Of a stretch of DNA of 64,000 bases, positions 52,366 through 62,618 are shown piece after piece. The number at the start of each line of letters is the position of its first letter. Position 1 is the first letter of the stretch. The notes under the pieces were generated by a model. That model saw only the letters and a list, made by a program, of their open reading frames with translations, ran no database searches and had not been told where the DNA came from. The translations under genes and the position numbers were made by a program. Location: the NCBI GenBank assembly GCA_016713435.1, contig JADJPD010000010.1:124001-188000 (forward strand), in the 5' to 3' direction. The DNA comes from Gemmatimonadota bacterium. Lineage in GTDB: Bacteria > Gemmatimonadota > Gemmatimonadetes > Gemmatimonadales > GWC2-71-9.

Positions 52366-53268
52366 GTGACCGCCGCCCCCGCCTTCCGCCCGCTTCCGCC
52401 CCGTCCCGGCACCCCGCACCTCTTCTCGGTGGACGTCGAGGACTACTTCCAGGTGGTGGCCTTCGAGGGCCTGGTGGCCCGCGCCGACTGGGACCGCCAC
52501 CCGAGCCGCGTCGAGGCCAACACCGACCGCCTGCTGGCCCTCCTCGCCGAGCGGAACGTCCGCGGCACCTTCTTCACGCTGGGCTGGGTGGCCCGGAAGT
52601 GCCCCGCGCTGGTGGCCCGCATCGCCGCCGCCGGCCACGAGGTGGCGTCCCACGGCGAGTGGCACCGCCGCGTCACCACCCTCACCCCCGACCAGTTCCG
52701 CGAGGAGCTCCGCGCCTCCAAGGCCGACCTGGAGAGCGCCGGCGGCCGGGCGGTCCTCGGCTTCCGGGCGCCGAGCTTCTCGATCATTCCCGGGCTGGAG
52801 TGGGCCTTCGACGTGCTGCTCGAGGAAGGCTACCGCTACGACTCGAGCCTCTTCCCCATCCACCGCCCCGACTACGGCTACCCGACCGCCCCCGCGGTGC
52901 CCTTCCTGATCGAGCGCCCCGGCGGCACCCTGCTCGAGATCCCGCTGGCCACCACCAGCGTCCTGGGCCTCCGGGTCCCGGCGGCCGGCGGCGGCTACCT
53001 GCGGCAGTTCCCCCTGGGCCTCGTCCGCCGCGCCTTCCGTGAGGCGGAGGGGCAGGGATTCCCGGCCGCCTTCTATATCCATCCCTGGGAATACGACCCC
53101 GGCCAGCCCCGCCTCCCCTGCGGCCGGGTCACCGCCTTCCGGCACTACCGGAACCTCCACCAGACCTGGCCCCGCATGGCGACGCTGCTCACCGAGTTCC
53201 GCTTCGGCTCCATCCAGGACGCCTACGGCGACCTGCTCGGCCTGGCCCCGGCGCGGGGGGCCGCGTGA
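52366..53268 (+). CDS. XrtA-system polysaccharide deacetylase (DUF3473)
   Basis: A 300-residue NodB-type carbohydrate esterase of the XrtA/PEP-CTERM kind. The NodB part has SVDVEDYFQ with the catalytic Asp, GTFFTLGW, EVASHGEWHRR (metal His residues) and GFRAPSFSI. The C-terminal DUF3473 is recognisable: AFYIHPWEYDPGQPRLP and FRHYRNLHQTWPRMATLL. It deacetylates exopolysaccharide in the XrtA loci. GTG 52366 is the first start after the terminator; the stop overlaps the FemAB-like gene (GTGA). Confidence 0.92.
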   Translation: MTAAPAFRPLPPRPGTPHLFSVDVEDYFQVVAFEGLVARADWDRHPSRVEANTDRLLALLAERNVRGTFFTLGWVARKCPALVARIAAAGHEVASHGEWHRRVTTLTPDQFREELRASKADLESAGGRAVLGFRAPSFSIIPGLEWAFDVLLEEGYRYDSSLFPIHRPDYGYPTAPAVPFLIERPGGTLLEIPLATTSVLGLRVPAAGGGYLRQFPLGLVRRAFREAEGQGFPAAFYIHPWEYDPGQPRLPCGRVTAFRHYRNLHQTWPRMATLLTEFRFGSIQDAYGDLLGLAPARGAA

Positions 53269-54288
53269 GCCTCACCGTGGCGCCCTTCACGGGCGCGGCC
53301 GCCGAGTGGGATGGGTTCGTCAGGCAGCAGGCGGGTTCACCCACTTCCACCTGCACGGCTGGAAGGGGATCTACGAGGGGACCGTCGGGCACGAGTGCCT
53401 CTACCTGGAGGCGCGGGAGGATGGCGTCCTGCAGGGCGTGCTGCCGCTGGTGCGGGTGAAGAGCCTGCTCTTTGGCCACTACCTGGTGTCCATGCCCTTC
53501 GTGAACTACGGCGGGCCGCTCGGCACCGACGCCGCGGTGCAGGCGCTGGCCACCTGGGCGGCCGAGCGGGCGCAGGCGGATGGCGTGAAGCTGCTGGAGC
53601 TCCGCAGCCGCCGCGAGCTGCCGCTCTCGCTCGCCTGCTCGCACCGGAAGATCACCGTGGTGCTGGACCTGCCGGGGACCCCCGAGGCGCTGATGAAGAG
53701 CTTCGAGTCCAAGCTCCGCAGCCAGGTGCGCCGGCCGGGGAAGGAGGGCGTGACCTACCGCTTCGGGCCGGACCAGGTGGAGCCGTTCTTCCAGGTCTTT
53801 GCACGCCACATGCGGGACCTCGGCACGCCCACGCAGCCCCGGCGCCTCTTCCAGGCCATCGCCGACACCTTTCCCGACGCGTGGTTCGGGACGGCCTGGC
53901 TCAAGGACGAGCCGATCGCCTGCGGGGCGGGGTTCGTGTGGGGGCGCGAGTTCGAGATGACGTGGGCGTCGTCCCTCTACAGCCACCAGAAGATCGCGCC
54001 CAACATGGGGCTCTACTTCGCCTTCATGGAGCGGGCGATGGCGGAGCAGCTCACGCTCTTCAACTTCGGCCGCTGCTCGCCGGGGTGGGGACGCACCGCT
54101 TCAAGAAGCAGTGGGGGAGCCGGGACGAGCAGCTCTGGTGGTACCAGGCGGGCGCGGCGGCGGAGGAGGGCGGGGGCACCCCGTCGCCGGACCAGGGCGC
54201 CTACAGCTGGGGCCCGCGGGTGTGGCAGAAGCTCCCGCTGCCGCTGGCCACGGCCATGGGGCCCATGATCGTGCGCGGCATTCCGTGA
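53265..54288 (+). CDS. FemAB-family XrtA/PEP-CTERM-associated protein (two frameshifts)
   Basis: About 341 residues when repaired, a GNAT-fold FemAB-like protein found beside exosortase A. It starts MSLTVAPFTGAAAEWDGFV. A missing base in 53333-53335 moves it to the frame of FTHFHLHGWKGIYEG. A missing G in 54082-54085 breaks FNFGRCSPG before VGTHRFKKQWG. The typical central segment SKLRSQVRRPGKEGVTYRFG and FNFGRCSPG are intact once read across. The stop overlaps the DegT-like gene by GTGA. Confidence 0.87.
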
Positions 54289-55469
54289 GCTGGCGGCGGC
54301 TCCCTCCCGTCCACTCGCCGCTCTCCGCGGCGGCCATCGGCGCCGGCTTCGGCGCCGCGCTCATTCCGGCCCGGGCCGCGCTGGCGCGGGCGGAGGTGGA
54401 GCAGTGGCTGCAGGCCACCTACGCCCCGGCCGCCTGGCGCTGGACCGACAGCGGCACCAGCGCCCTGGCGCTGGCGCTCCGCCTGGCCAGCGAGGAGGGG
54501 CGCCGGCCGGTGGCGCTCCCCGCCTACGGCTGCTACGACCTGGCCACCGCCTGCGACGCCGCCGGGGTGCGTGTCTTCCTCTATGATGTGGACCCCGCCA
54601 CGCTGGGCCCCGACTGGGCCTCGCTGGAGCAGGCGCTCCAGGCGGGCGCCGGCGTGGTGGTGGCGGTGCACCTCTACGGCGTGCCGGTGGACCTGGACCG
54701 CCTGGCGGAGCTGGCCGGGCGCCACGGCGCGGTGGTGGTGGAGGATGCCGCGCAGGGGATCGGCGGGAGCTGGCGCGGTCGCCCGCTCGGCGCGCACGGG
54801 GCGCTCAGCGTCCTGAGCTTTGGCCGCGGCAAGGGCAACACGAGCGGCGGCGGCGGCGCGCTGCTGGTGCACGACGCGCGCTATGCGGGGCAGCTGCCGG
54901 ACCTGCCGCCGGGCGGGGCGGGGATGGTGGCGGTGGCCAAGACGGGGGTGCAGTATCTGCTGGCGCGGCCGGCGCTGTATGCGATCCCGGCGTCGCTGCC
55001 GTTCCTGGGGCTGGGGGAAACGGTGTATCACCCGGCACACCCACCCCGTGGAATGAGCTCCAGCGGTTTCGGCCTCCTCTCACGCAGCCTTCTGGAGGTC
55101 GACGGTGACGCCGCCGTCCGTCGGAGGAATGCCGTACGCCTGACTGCCCTCATCGGTCGCCCCGTGCGGCCGGCCAGCCCGAGCGCCGGTGGTAACCCCG
55201 GCCACCTCCGCTTTCCTGTTGTGGTCGATCCCGATCTTCGGCCTTCCGCGCTCGAGGCCGGACGCCGGCTCGGCCTTCAACCGGGATATCCCACCTCGCT
55301 GCCCGCCTTGGGTGAGCCGTTTGTGAGTCATGCCACAGCCCAAGGCACCCTACCTGGCGCTACCTTACTCGCCCGGGCGGTAGTCACGGCGCCCGTCCAC
55401 GCTTTCATGTCTGAATCTGAGCTAGCCCTGCTGGCGATGATGATCCGGCAGGCGCTTCCGCGCGCCTAG
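54285..55469 (+). CDS. DegT/DnrJ/EryC1/StrS-type aminotransferase-like protein
   Basis: A 394-residue PLP-fold protein. Features are DSGTSALALALRLA, VVVAVHLYGVPVDLDRL, VEDAAQGIGGSWRGRPLG, and the cofactor-lysine region LSFGRGKGNTSGGGGALL. The Lys is in the RGKG position, but the nearby Gly/Ser-rich context is unusual, so activity is uncertain. The N-terminal ~25 residues are less typical. GTG 54285 overlaps the FemAB-like stop. It belongs to the exopolysaccharide locus. Confidence 0.82.
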   Translation: MSWRRLPPVHSPLSAAAIGAGFGAALIPARAALARAEVEQWLQATYAPAAWRWTDSGTSALALALRLASEEGRRPVALPAYGCYDLATACDAAGVRVFLYDVDPATLGPDWASLEQALQAGAGVVVAVHLYGVPVDLDRLAELAGRHGAVVVEDAAQGIGGSWRGRPLGAHGALSVLSFGRGKGNTSGGGGALLVHDARYAGQLPDLPPGGAGMVAVAKTGVQYLLARPALYAIPASLPFLGLGETVYHPAHPPRGMSSSGFGLLSRSLLEVDGDAAVRRRNAVRLTALIGRPVRPASPSAGGNPGHLRFPVVVDPDLRPSALEAGRRLGLQPGYPTSLPALGEPFVSHATAQGTLPGATLLARAVVTAPVHAFMSESELALLAMMIRQALPRA

Positions 55470-55478
55470 GCAGACTTG

Positions 55479-55508
55479 GCCCACCCCCGCAAAAAGGGGT
55501 ATGTGGGC
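55479..55508 (+). terminator. Possible hairpin terminator after the DegT-like gene
   Basis: GCCCAC (55479-55484) plus CCCC (55485-55488) pairs with GGGG (55496-55499) plus GTGGGC (55503-55508), with a TAT bulge and an A-rich loop. There is no clear U-tract. It is 10 bp after the stop codon. Confidence 0.5.
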
Positions 55509-55722
55509 TCCCTGCTTCAGGTCATGGTACGAAAGCCGCCTTGACGCGTGGTAAACAATTGAGTCACTTTAGCTTGCAGGCCAGAATCCCGATGCCCCGT
55601 TGGGCATGGCACTGCGAAGATGCCGTGGCCCGAGATGTGAAGCAGGAGAGCATCGACTGGTCGGAATGGCGCCGCCCTGTCCTGGTTGTCTGGCGGCTTG
55701 GGCATTCTCGTGGGTACCCTGC

Positions 55723-56553
55723 ATGCGGATCTGGCGGTCTTCCCGCTCGCTGCTCGTGTTGTTCTTCCTGACTTCCGGTGCCTGCGCGCCCGCGCGGTTG
55801 ACCGGGCAGTCGACTTGCGAAGGACCCACCCCCCTCCCACCTCGACCCAACGAGCCGGGGGGCTTCATCTGCATCACGAACCGTAGCTTCGGCGCTCGCG
55901 AGGAGCCGGGGTGGAGCACTCGCCGGGGCAACACCTTCACGATCGTCGAGGACAAGTCGGCTCCGGTGTCGCCCCCCTTCGTGGGGCGCGCGCAATTCCC
56001 GGTCGGGTATGTGGGCGGAAGCGGGCCGATCAACACTTCCGCGCAGTTGCGGGGCAAGCGTGTCCGCGAGCTCTATCTCGCGTTCTGGCTGAAGCTCCCT
56101 GAGGGCTTCGAGGGGGCCCAGAGCGCCGGCATCAACAAGGTGCTGCACATCTGGCTGGGCGAACGAAGCGTCGTGGTATTCTCGGCCCAAGGCCGAGGCA
56201 GGAACGCGCTGACGCCCCAGATGCGCCTCCAGAACGTCCGCGCTGACCGCCGGGGAGTGTCTTTCAACCTCAACCCGCAGCGAGAAGCCGTTCCCCAGAT
56301 CCTCCGGGATCGCTGGTATGAGGTCGAGATTCACCTTCGCCTGAACTCACCGGGTGAGAGCAACGGCATCGTGGAGTGGTGGCTGGATGGGCGCCCCGCC
56401 GGCGAGTATCGCAACGTCGGCTTCCTGAATCCCGGAGACGATCTCTATTGGAGTGAGATCTCTTGGAATCCGACATGGGGCGCGCCCAAGGACCGAACCG
56501 CCCGGGAGATGTCGATGCTGGTGGACCATTTCTACGTGAGCGCGAAGCCCTAG
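55723..56553 (+). CDS. Jelly-roll (polysaccharide lyase-like) lipoprotein
   Basis: A 276-residue exported lipoprotein. The lipobox is in SLLVLFFLTSGACAPARL. The mature part is a concanavalin-type beta-sandwich as in heparin/alginate lyase folds: LYLAFWLKLPEGF, NKVLHIWLG, MRLQNVRADRRGVSF and the WYEVEIHLRLN/IVEWWLDGRPAGEY pattern. The whole domain is homologous to the C-terminal ~225 residues of the next gene. The ATG at 55723 is chosen for the signal. Catalytic residues could not be assigned, so a lyase or a glycan-binding lectin are both open. Confidence 0.77.
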   Translation: MRIWRSSRSLLVLFFLTSGACAPARLTGQSTCEGPTPLPPRPNEPGGFICITNRSFGAREEPGWSTRRGNTFTIVEDKSAPVSPPFVGRAQFPVGYVGGSGPINTSAQLRGKRVRELYLAFWLKLPEGFEGAQSAGINKVLHIWLGERSVVVFSAQGRGRNALTPQMRLQNVRADRRGVSFNLNPQREAVPQILRDRWYEVEIHLRLNSPGESNGIVEWWLDGRPAGEYRNVGFLNPGDDLYWSEISWNPTWGAPKDRTAREMSMLVDHFYVSAKP

Positions 56554-56633
56554 TCGCGCTGCAGTTTCCCGAGATCAGGAAGAAGCCATGAGGTACGAAG
56601 GGATGCCGTCTCAACGGCGCGGTATGTGGGCGC

Positions 56634-59040
56634 GTGCAGCGCCTTGTCTTGCTCGCAGTGGGCAGCCTGAGCTGCACCGCCGACCTGCTGAACACCAGCG
56701 GTGGCAACCAGCCGCCGCCGGGCGTGCTGGTCGTGGCACCGGTGCAGTTCGACCTGAACGCACAGGTTGGCCAGGGAAACCTGGTGCCCATCCAGGTACA
56801 AGTCACGGCGGGCACCACCGACGACGTCTCGGGCCTCACGCTGGGCAATCCGCAGTTCGTCGGCCCATCCGGGTGGCTCTCTGCCCAGCTCAACGGCACT
56901 ACGGCGCCCAGCCACACTGACACTGAACCTCGCCAACACCTCGTTGGCCGAGGGGTACTACTCAGCCACGATCCCGATCATCTCTGCCAGTTCGGGCAAC
57001 AGCCCGCAGAACGTCATCGTCACCCTGACGGTCGCGTCGGCTCCAGTCATCGAGCTGTCCGCGGACACGGCCCACTTCGCGGCGACGTCCGGCGGCTCGA
57101 ATCCCGCCGCGGTGACGGTCCAAGTGGACAACGGCGGCACGGCCACGCTGAACCAGCTCACGGTCCTCTCCACCACCTACTCGCCAGTGGTCGGCACTCC
57201 TTGGCTGACGGCCAACCTCGGCGCGGCAACGGCACCCACCACCTTGAACTTGTCCGCCGCGGTGGGCGCGCTTACGGCCGGGAGTTACGGTGCCAGGGTG
57301 ATCCTGCAGGGTGTCGGCGGCGTTCGGGACACGCTCGACGTTGGCTTCGACGTCGCCGCGGCACCCGTGCCTCCCCGCATCGCGATGGTGCAGGACTCCG
57401 CTGATCTTCACGGCTACGAGCGGAGGGAACGACCCGAATTCCCAGGTCGTCAACATCACCAACACCGGTGGCGGCACCCTGAGCGCCCTCAGCCGGACCA
57501 TCACCTATCAGGCAGGGGGATCCGGGCTGGCTCACCGCGACACTCGCAGCACCACGGGACCCACGACGCTGACCTTCGCACCGCAGACCGGCCAGCTTGC
57601 CGCCGGGACCTATCGTGCGACGGTGGTGGTGACCGATCCGGCGTCGGCCAACTCTGACAGCGTACGAGTCCGGTTCACGCTGAGCGCACCGCCGCGCATT
57701 GGCGTAAGCCCCGCCACGGTGGCTTTCGCGGCCGCCAGCGGTGGCGCCAACCCCGGCGCAGCAGCGGTTTCTGTCACCAACACGGGCGGCGGGTCCGTCA
57801 CGGGTCTGCAACTCGGCACCATTGCTTACGGGGCCGGCCAGCCGACCAATTGGCTCACGGCCACCCTGAACGGCACCACCGCGCCTGCCACGATCACCTT
57901 GCGCGCCACGGTCGGTGCCCTCACGGCGGGCCTGTACACTGCGAGCGTGCCCGTCAGCTCGGCACTCGGCATCCCGTCGCAGGTGGTGAACGTCAACTTC
58001 ACGCTCTCCGGCGGCCAGGGCGCGATCGTCGGCCTGCTCGGGCTCAACCAGAACGGCTTCACCGACTCCGTCCTGCCCCAGCAGGTCGTGGTCCGGGTCC
58101 TTGATGCCAACAGCAACCCCGTGGTGGGGGCCACGGTCGGCTGGACTCCCGGCCAGGGCGGCAGCATCGTCAACGCCACGACCGTGACGGATAACAACGG
58201 CGAAGCCAAGACCTCGTGGCGACTCGGGCCTGCGGCCGGGCCGCAGACGCTCACGGCGACGTCAGGCGGTCTAACTCCGTATGTCGTCAACGCGGTGGGC
58301 AGCAGCGCTAACGGGGGCAACTACCCCGGGGAGCCACCGGGCTTCACCGTCATCAGCAACCGGCGCTTCGATGCGAAGGTCGAGGACGGCTGGTTGGATC
58401 GTGGAGACGCCAACTTCTCGATCGCCACCGACGCTTCCGCGCCGATCTCGGCGCCCAATGTCGGACAGTCCCTGTTCCCCCAGGGCTTCACCGGAGGCCG
58501 CGGGCCGATCAACACCTACCGCGTGATCGGGCAGTACAACCGGAAGCAGATGTACCTGTCCTTCTGGTTCAAGCTGTCCCCAACTGGTACGGAGGGGCTA
58601 CGAACGGGGTGAACAAGGTGCTGCATCTGTGGATCAACGGCGGGAGCGTGGTGGTCTTCTCGGCTCAGGGCCAGACCACGAACTCGATCGCGCCCCAGAT
58701 GCGGCTCCAGAACATCGAGGCTGACGCTCGAGGCATCTCCTTCAACCTGAACCCGAACCTCTTGCCCACGGCACGCCTGATCCGTGGCCAGTGGCACCGG
58801 GTCGAGATCCTCCTCAAGTCCAACACTCCGGGCGTTCAGGACGGAGAGGTGGACTGGTGGTTGGATGGGGTGAAGATCGCCGCCTACACCGATGTCGGCT
58901 TCGTTGCCTCGGGCAACGTGACGCCGGGCGCCGTGAACTGGCAGCAGGTCTCCTGGAATCCGACGTACGGCGGGCCCGCGGACGTGGTGCCGGCCAATCA
59001 GTACATGCAGATCGACCAGTTCTACATCAGCGGCAAGTAG
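56634..59040 (+). CDS. Large multidomain surface lipoprotein: BACON-like repeats, Big-1-like and jelly-roll domains (three frameshifts)
   Basis: About 800 residues once repaired. A short lipobox (LLAVGSLSCTAD) follows GTG 56634, whose choice is uncertain. Three ~90-residue BACON-like Ig repeats share FAATSGGSNPAAVTV, FTATSGGNDPNSQVV and FAAASGGANPGAAAV. A Big-1-like bacterial Ig domain (VVVRVLDANSNPVVGATVG with VTDNNGEAKTSW) follows, then a C-terminal jelly-roll (FDAKVEDGW through QIDQFYISGK) matching the previous gene. Extra bases at 56907-56909 and about 57403, and a missing C at 58578-58581, break the frame. The layout suggests a glycan-binding adhesin or tethered lyase. Confidence 0.75.
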
Positions 59041-59053
59041 AAGGGGGGGTCAC

Positions 59054-59958
59054 TTACAGGGCCCGAATCCAACTTCTCGACATGACGGGCCGTCCTCGTC
59101 CAGGCACCACGTCCTGAGATGAGGGCGGCCCGCAAGCCGACCACCCCACGCCACACTGCATAGCCGGGGGAGTCGGAGGAGGGCGCTCACTGTAGCGCCG
59201 GGTTCCGGGGTGAGAGCGGAGCGCGAGGGCCGCGTACAGCGCTGGCTGGAGGGCCCCGGTTGAGAAGAGCGCGGCACTCAGCTCCCAGCCTTCGGTGATG
59301 GTCTCCACCCGCCACGGCTCACGGCGGAGCAGCGTGGTACCGAGCACCGTGCCATCGCCGGTGAGCGGGACGTTGAGCCCCGCGTGCACCTTGAGGGGCA
59401 TGGCGATGCCGTAGCGGGAACGGGTGAGCAGGCCGGCCAGGCGTGTCAGCCAGTTTTCGAACTCGTTGCTCATGCCATCGTAGCTCTGGACGGCCTTGTC
59501 CTCGAGCGGGGCGAAGCGCATCAGCTCCCGGCTGTACTGGGAATCGAGGATGGTGTCGGCGTCCACGATGACCACGGCGGCCCACCGCTCGAGGGGCAGT
59601 TCTCGAGCGCCCACTTGATCGCGTGGCCCTTCCCGCGATCCGTGGCCGAACTACGCTCCAGCACCACGGCTCCGGCCTCGCGCGCGAGCTCCGCAGTACG
59701 GTCGCTGCAGTTGTCGGCGATGACCGCCACGGTCAGCAGCTCAGGCGGGTAGTCCTGCGCCAGCAGGGAGCGCACGGCGCGCTGGACGAGCATCTCCTCG
59801 TCGTGGGCCGGGACGATGAACACGAGCGGCTGGGGCTCCTGCCGCGGAGGGTCGGGACGCCGTCGGCCAAGGCCAGCCAGCATCATCGCAAAGTCCGCGA
59901 CCGCGGGCAGCGCGACGACCATCGAGAGCACCAGGGCGACCAGGCCAAGAACGAGCAT
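59054..59958 (-). CDS. GT2 glycosyltransferase, membrane type (frameshifted, C-terminus aberrant)
   Basis: A GT-A enzyme starting MLVLGLVALVLSMVVALPAV (one TM), then VFIVPAHDEEMLVQRAVRSLL, VAVIADNCSDRTAE, the DXD motif VIVDADTILD and the acceptor region MSNEFENWLTRLAG. One base is missing in 59593-59596 between ALENCP and LERWAAVV. After TEGWELSAALFS the sequence no longer resembles a GT2 C-terminus and turns Pro/Arg-rich, with no membrane helices, so the 3' end is truncated, further shifted or rearranged. It lies 11 bp downstream of the next GT2 stop. Confidence 0.7.
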
Positions 59959-59969
59959 GCGATCCGGGA

Positions 59970-60935
59970 TCAGGAGGTGGAAAGCGCGGGGCGTCGAAGG
60001 CGCCAGGCCGCCGGCAGGGCGACCGCCCGTGCCGCAAAGTACACCCAGTAGAGCAGCACGCCGAGCACGATGGGCGGCCATCGACGCGCCATCACCCCAC
60101 GGTACACCACGGTGACGAGCGGAACGGCGAGAAACCATGCAACTCCGGCCAGGCGGGCTGTCGGCGAAGCCCCCGCCAGAATCATCCCCACGCCGGCGGC
60201 TGTCGTGGCCAGAAAAGCGAGCGTCATCAGGAACGGCCGGTCAAGGCTGCCGAGCCGCACTGTTCCCAAGGCGCCGAGCGCGTGCCAATACTCCTTGCGA
60301 AAGAAGGCCCCGAGGGACCGGGGATTCCCGAGGTGCTGGGCCGTGATCGAACGGTCCTGCCAGAGGACGGCTCCGCGGTCCGCCAGCCGCTGGCACAGCT
60401 CGGCGTCCTCTCCGGTGGGCAAGATCTCGCTGAAGCCGCCTGCCGCCGCGAAGATCGCTCGCCGCACGGCGAAATTCCCGGCGTTGATCATGCCGGCTGG
60501 CCCATCCTGGGCGGGGAAGTGCAGGCGGTCCCAGGCAGTCTCGAGCTGGGTCGGGAGAGCCGGAAGCGCATAATAACAGCCCACTGCGTCTGCCCGGCGC
60601 TCCGAAAGAACCTGTCGCACGCGCTCAAACCAGTCCAGGCTGATCACACAATCCGCATCCACAAAGCAGCAGATCTCTGAATCCGTCGCCGCCGCGCCGG
60701 CATTACGCAGGGCGCCGACCGTGAGGGTGGGGCGGTCAAGAACCGTCACCGCATCCGGGAAGTGCGCCCGGACCACGTCCGGAGTCCCGTCCCGGGAGCC
60801 GTTGTCAACGACCGTCACCGCGATTCCCCCCACCCGGGCGTAAGCCTGCAGAACGGCCGCCAGGCAGGGCAGGATGGTGCTCTTGGCATCCCGGGCAGGG
60901 ATGATGACAGCGAACTCCCGGCGCGGGGCGGGCAT
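59970..60935 (-). CDS. Glycosyltransferase family 2 with C-terminal membrane helices
   Basis: A 321-residue enzyme. The GT-A core has FAVIIPARDAKSTILPCL, VDNGSRDGTPDVV, the DXD motif CFVDADCVISLDW and the acceptor loop FSEILPTGEDAELCQRL. Three or four TM helices follow (MTLAFLATTAAGVGMILAG, VAWFLAVPLVTVVY, VLGVLLYWVYFAARA). It probably assembles the exopolysaccharide at the inner membrane. The ATG at 60935 is divergent to the O-antigen-ligase-like gene across a 239-bp gap. Confidence 0.9.
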   Translation of the reverse strand: MPAPRREFAVIIPARDAKSTILPCLAAVLQAYARVGGIAVTVVDNGSRDGTPDVVRAHFPDAVTVLDRPTLTVGALRNAGAAATDSEICCFVDADCVISLDWFERVRQVLSERRADAVGCYYALPALPTQLETAWDRLHFPAQDGPAGMINAGNFAVRRAIFAAAGGFSEILPTGEDAELCQRLADRGAVLWQDRSITAQHLGNPRSLGAFFRKEYWHALGALGTVRLGSLDRPFLMTLAFLATTAAGVGMILAGASPTARLAGVAWFLAVPLVTVVYRGVMARRWPPIVLGVLLYWVYFAARAVALPAAWRLRRPALSTS

Positions 60936-61174
60936 CTCGGGTGTCAGGAGCCTCGGTCAGGGCCATGTAACGTGACCCAAGTTTATGTACCACAAGGACT
61001 TGCTGAAAATGAACTGGCCGTAGTCTTCCTGCAACATGCCACGGAGATTGCGGTCCGCTCGTCGCCAAGCCACGTTTCGGCCCCAGCAATGTCGGTGCCA
61101 CGGGCGGCCCCGAAATTGCTACGGGGACAAGGAGTTAGCCTCCCCCTCCTCTGGAGCGATCCGAACCTCGATGG

Positions 61175-62618
61175 GTGCAGCCCCTGAACGCGAAACTGGT
61201 CGGCATTCTCAAGCCGACGGCGGACGGATACCGGAACATCGTTGCGGCGCTGATGCTCATTTCCATCAGCCGCCTGCACCAGCATTTCAAGTTCCTGAAT
61301 CCGCTGCGCCCGGCCATGACGCTGGTGCTGCTTGCTGCGTTCTACGCGTTTGCCAACCCGAAGATGCTGTCGACCGCGCTGGCAACCAAGACGTGGGCTG
61401 CGCGCATGATCGCGGCCATCGGGATCATGGCCTGCATCTCGACGCCGTTCGGGATCTCCATGGGGAACTCGGGGACGTTTATCCTGTACGAGTACTCCAA
61501 GACCATCCTGTTCGCCTTTCTGGTGCTCTTCGCCATCCGCCAGGCCAGCGACCTCTTCCAGTTGGTCTGGGCCGTCGTGCTCGCCGGGGGGGGTCTGGCC
61601 TACCTCTCGCTCTTCGTCTTCAAGATCCGTGCGGCGACCAGCGACGGCTTCGCCCGGATCCAGAACGCCTACAGTTACGACTCGAACGACCTGGGATTCG
61701 TCTGCGTTCTCTGCCTCGTCCTCGCCTTGCTGGCCTGGCAGACCTCCGGTCCACGAGGCAAGACGGTCGCGACCGTGATCATGGCGGGACTCGGTGGTGC
61801 CATCGCCCGGACGGGTTCGCGCGGCGCGTTCCTCGCGCTGGTGGTGGTCGGCGCCGCCATGCTGGTGCTCGTGCGCGGTGTCTCGGTCGGGAAGAAAGTG
61901 GCCTTCGTCGGCGTGGTGATGGTGGGGCTGCTGTGGTTCGCTCCGGCGGGGTACTGGGAGCAGATGAACACCATGAGCAACCCGACGGAGGACTACAACT
62001 GGACCTCGGAGACAGGCCGCAAAGCCGTGTTCAAGCGCGGCATGGCGTACATGATGCAGTTCCCCATCGCCGGGCTCGGGATCGACAACTTCGAGCGCGC
62101 CGAGGGTATGCTAAGTGAGCGCGCCAAGGCGCAGGCGCTGGACCCGTCGTTGCCCGGCATCAAGTGGTCCGCTGCCCACAACTCCTTCCTGCAGGCCGGG
62201 GCGGAGATGGGTATCCCCGGCCTTGTCATCATGTGCATCATGGTGTTCTCGCCGATCTTCATCTGTGCACGGCTGCGCAAGCAGATGAAGGGCTGGGCCG
62301 AGGGCGATGCCGAGCAGCGCTTCCTGTACTTCACTGCCCTCTACATGCCGGTGGCCTTCATTGGCTTTGGCGTGGGCGGGTTCTTCGTCTCGTTCGCGTA
62401 CCTCGACCCCCATATACGTGCTGGTGGCGTTCATCGGCGGGCTTCAGCTTTCCTTTGAAGCTCGCCTGCGCAAGGAAGCGGCTTTGGGTACTGATGGCGC
62501 GGTCACCGCACAGGCCGCGTCGCAGTCAGCGCGGCGATACCGGGGTGGTCTGCCCCCGGCAGGACCGCGTCAGCCGTCTCCGCTCCCGCCGCCAGTGATG
62601 TACCCGCGCGCGCAATGA
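61175..62618 (+). CDS. O-antigen ligase/polymerase-like membrane protein (one frameshift)
   Basis: About 480 residues. Ten or more TM helices and a large periplasmic loop near residues 270-330 carry TEDYNWTSETGRKAVFKRG and the Wzy/WaaL-type motif AAHNSFLQAGAEMGIPGL. The start is GTG 61175 (MQPLNAKLVGILK). An extra C in 62407-62411 shifts SFAYLDP away from IYVLVAFIGGLQLSFEA. The final TM and a ~50-residue soluble tail restore a usual length. It would link or polymerise repeat units. Its stop overlaps the deacetylase start (ATGA). Confidence 0.85.

Noticed and set aside
60936..61174. Defined promoter in the divergent GT2/O-antigen-ligase gap
   Set aside because: The gap is A+T-richer and must contain promoters, but candidate hexamers have poor matches or wrong spacing.
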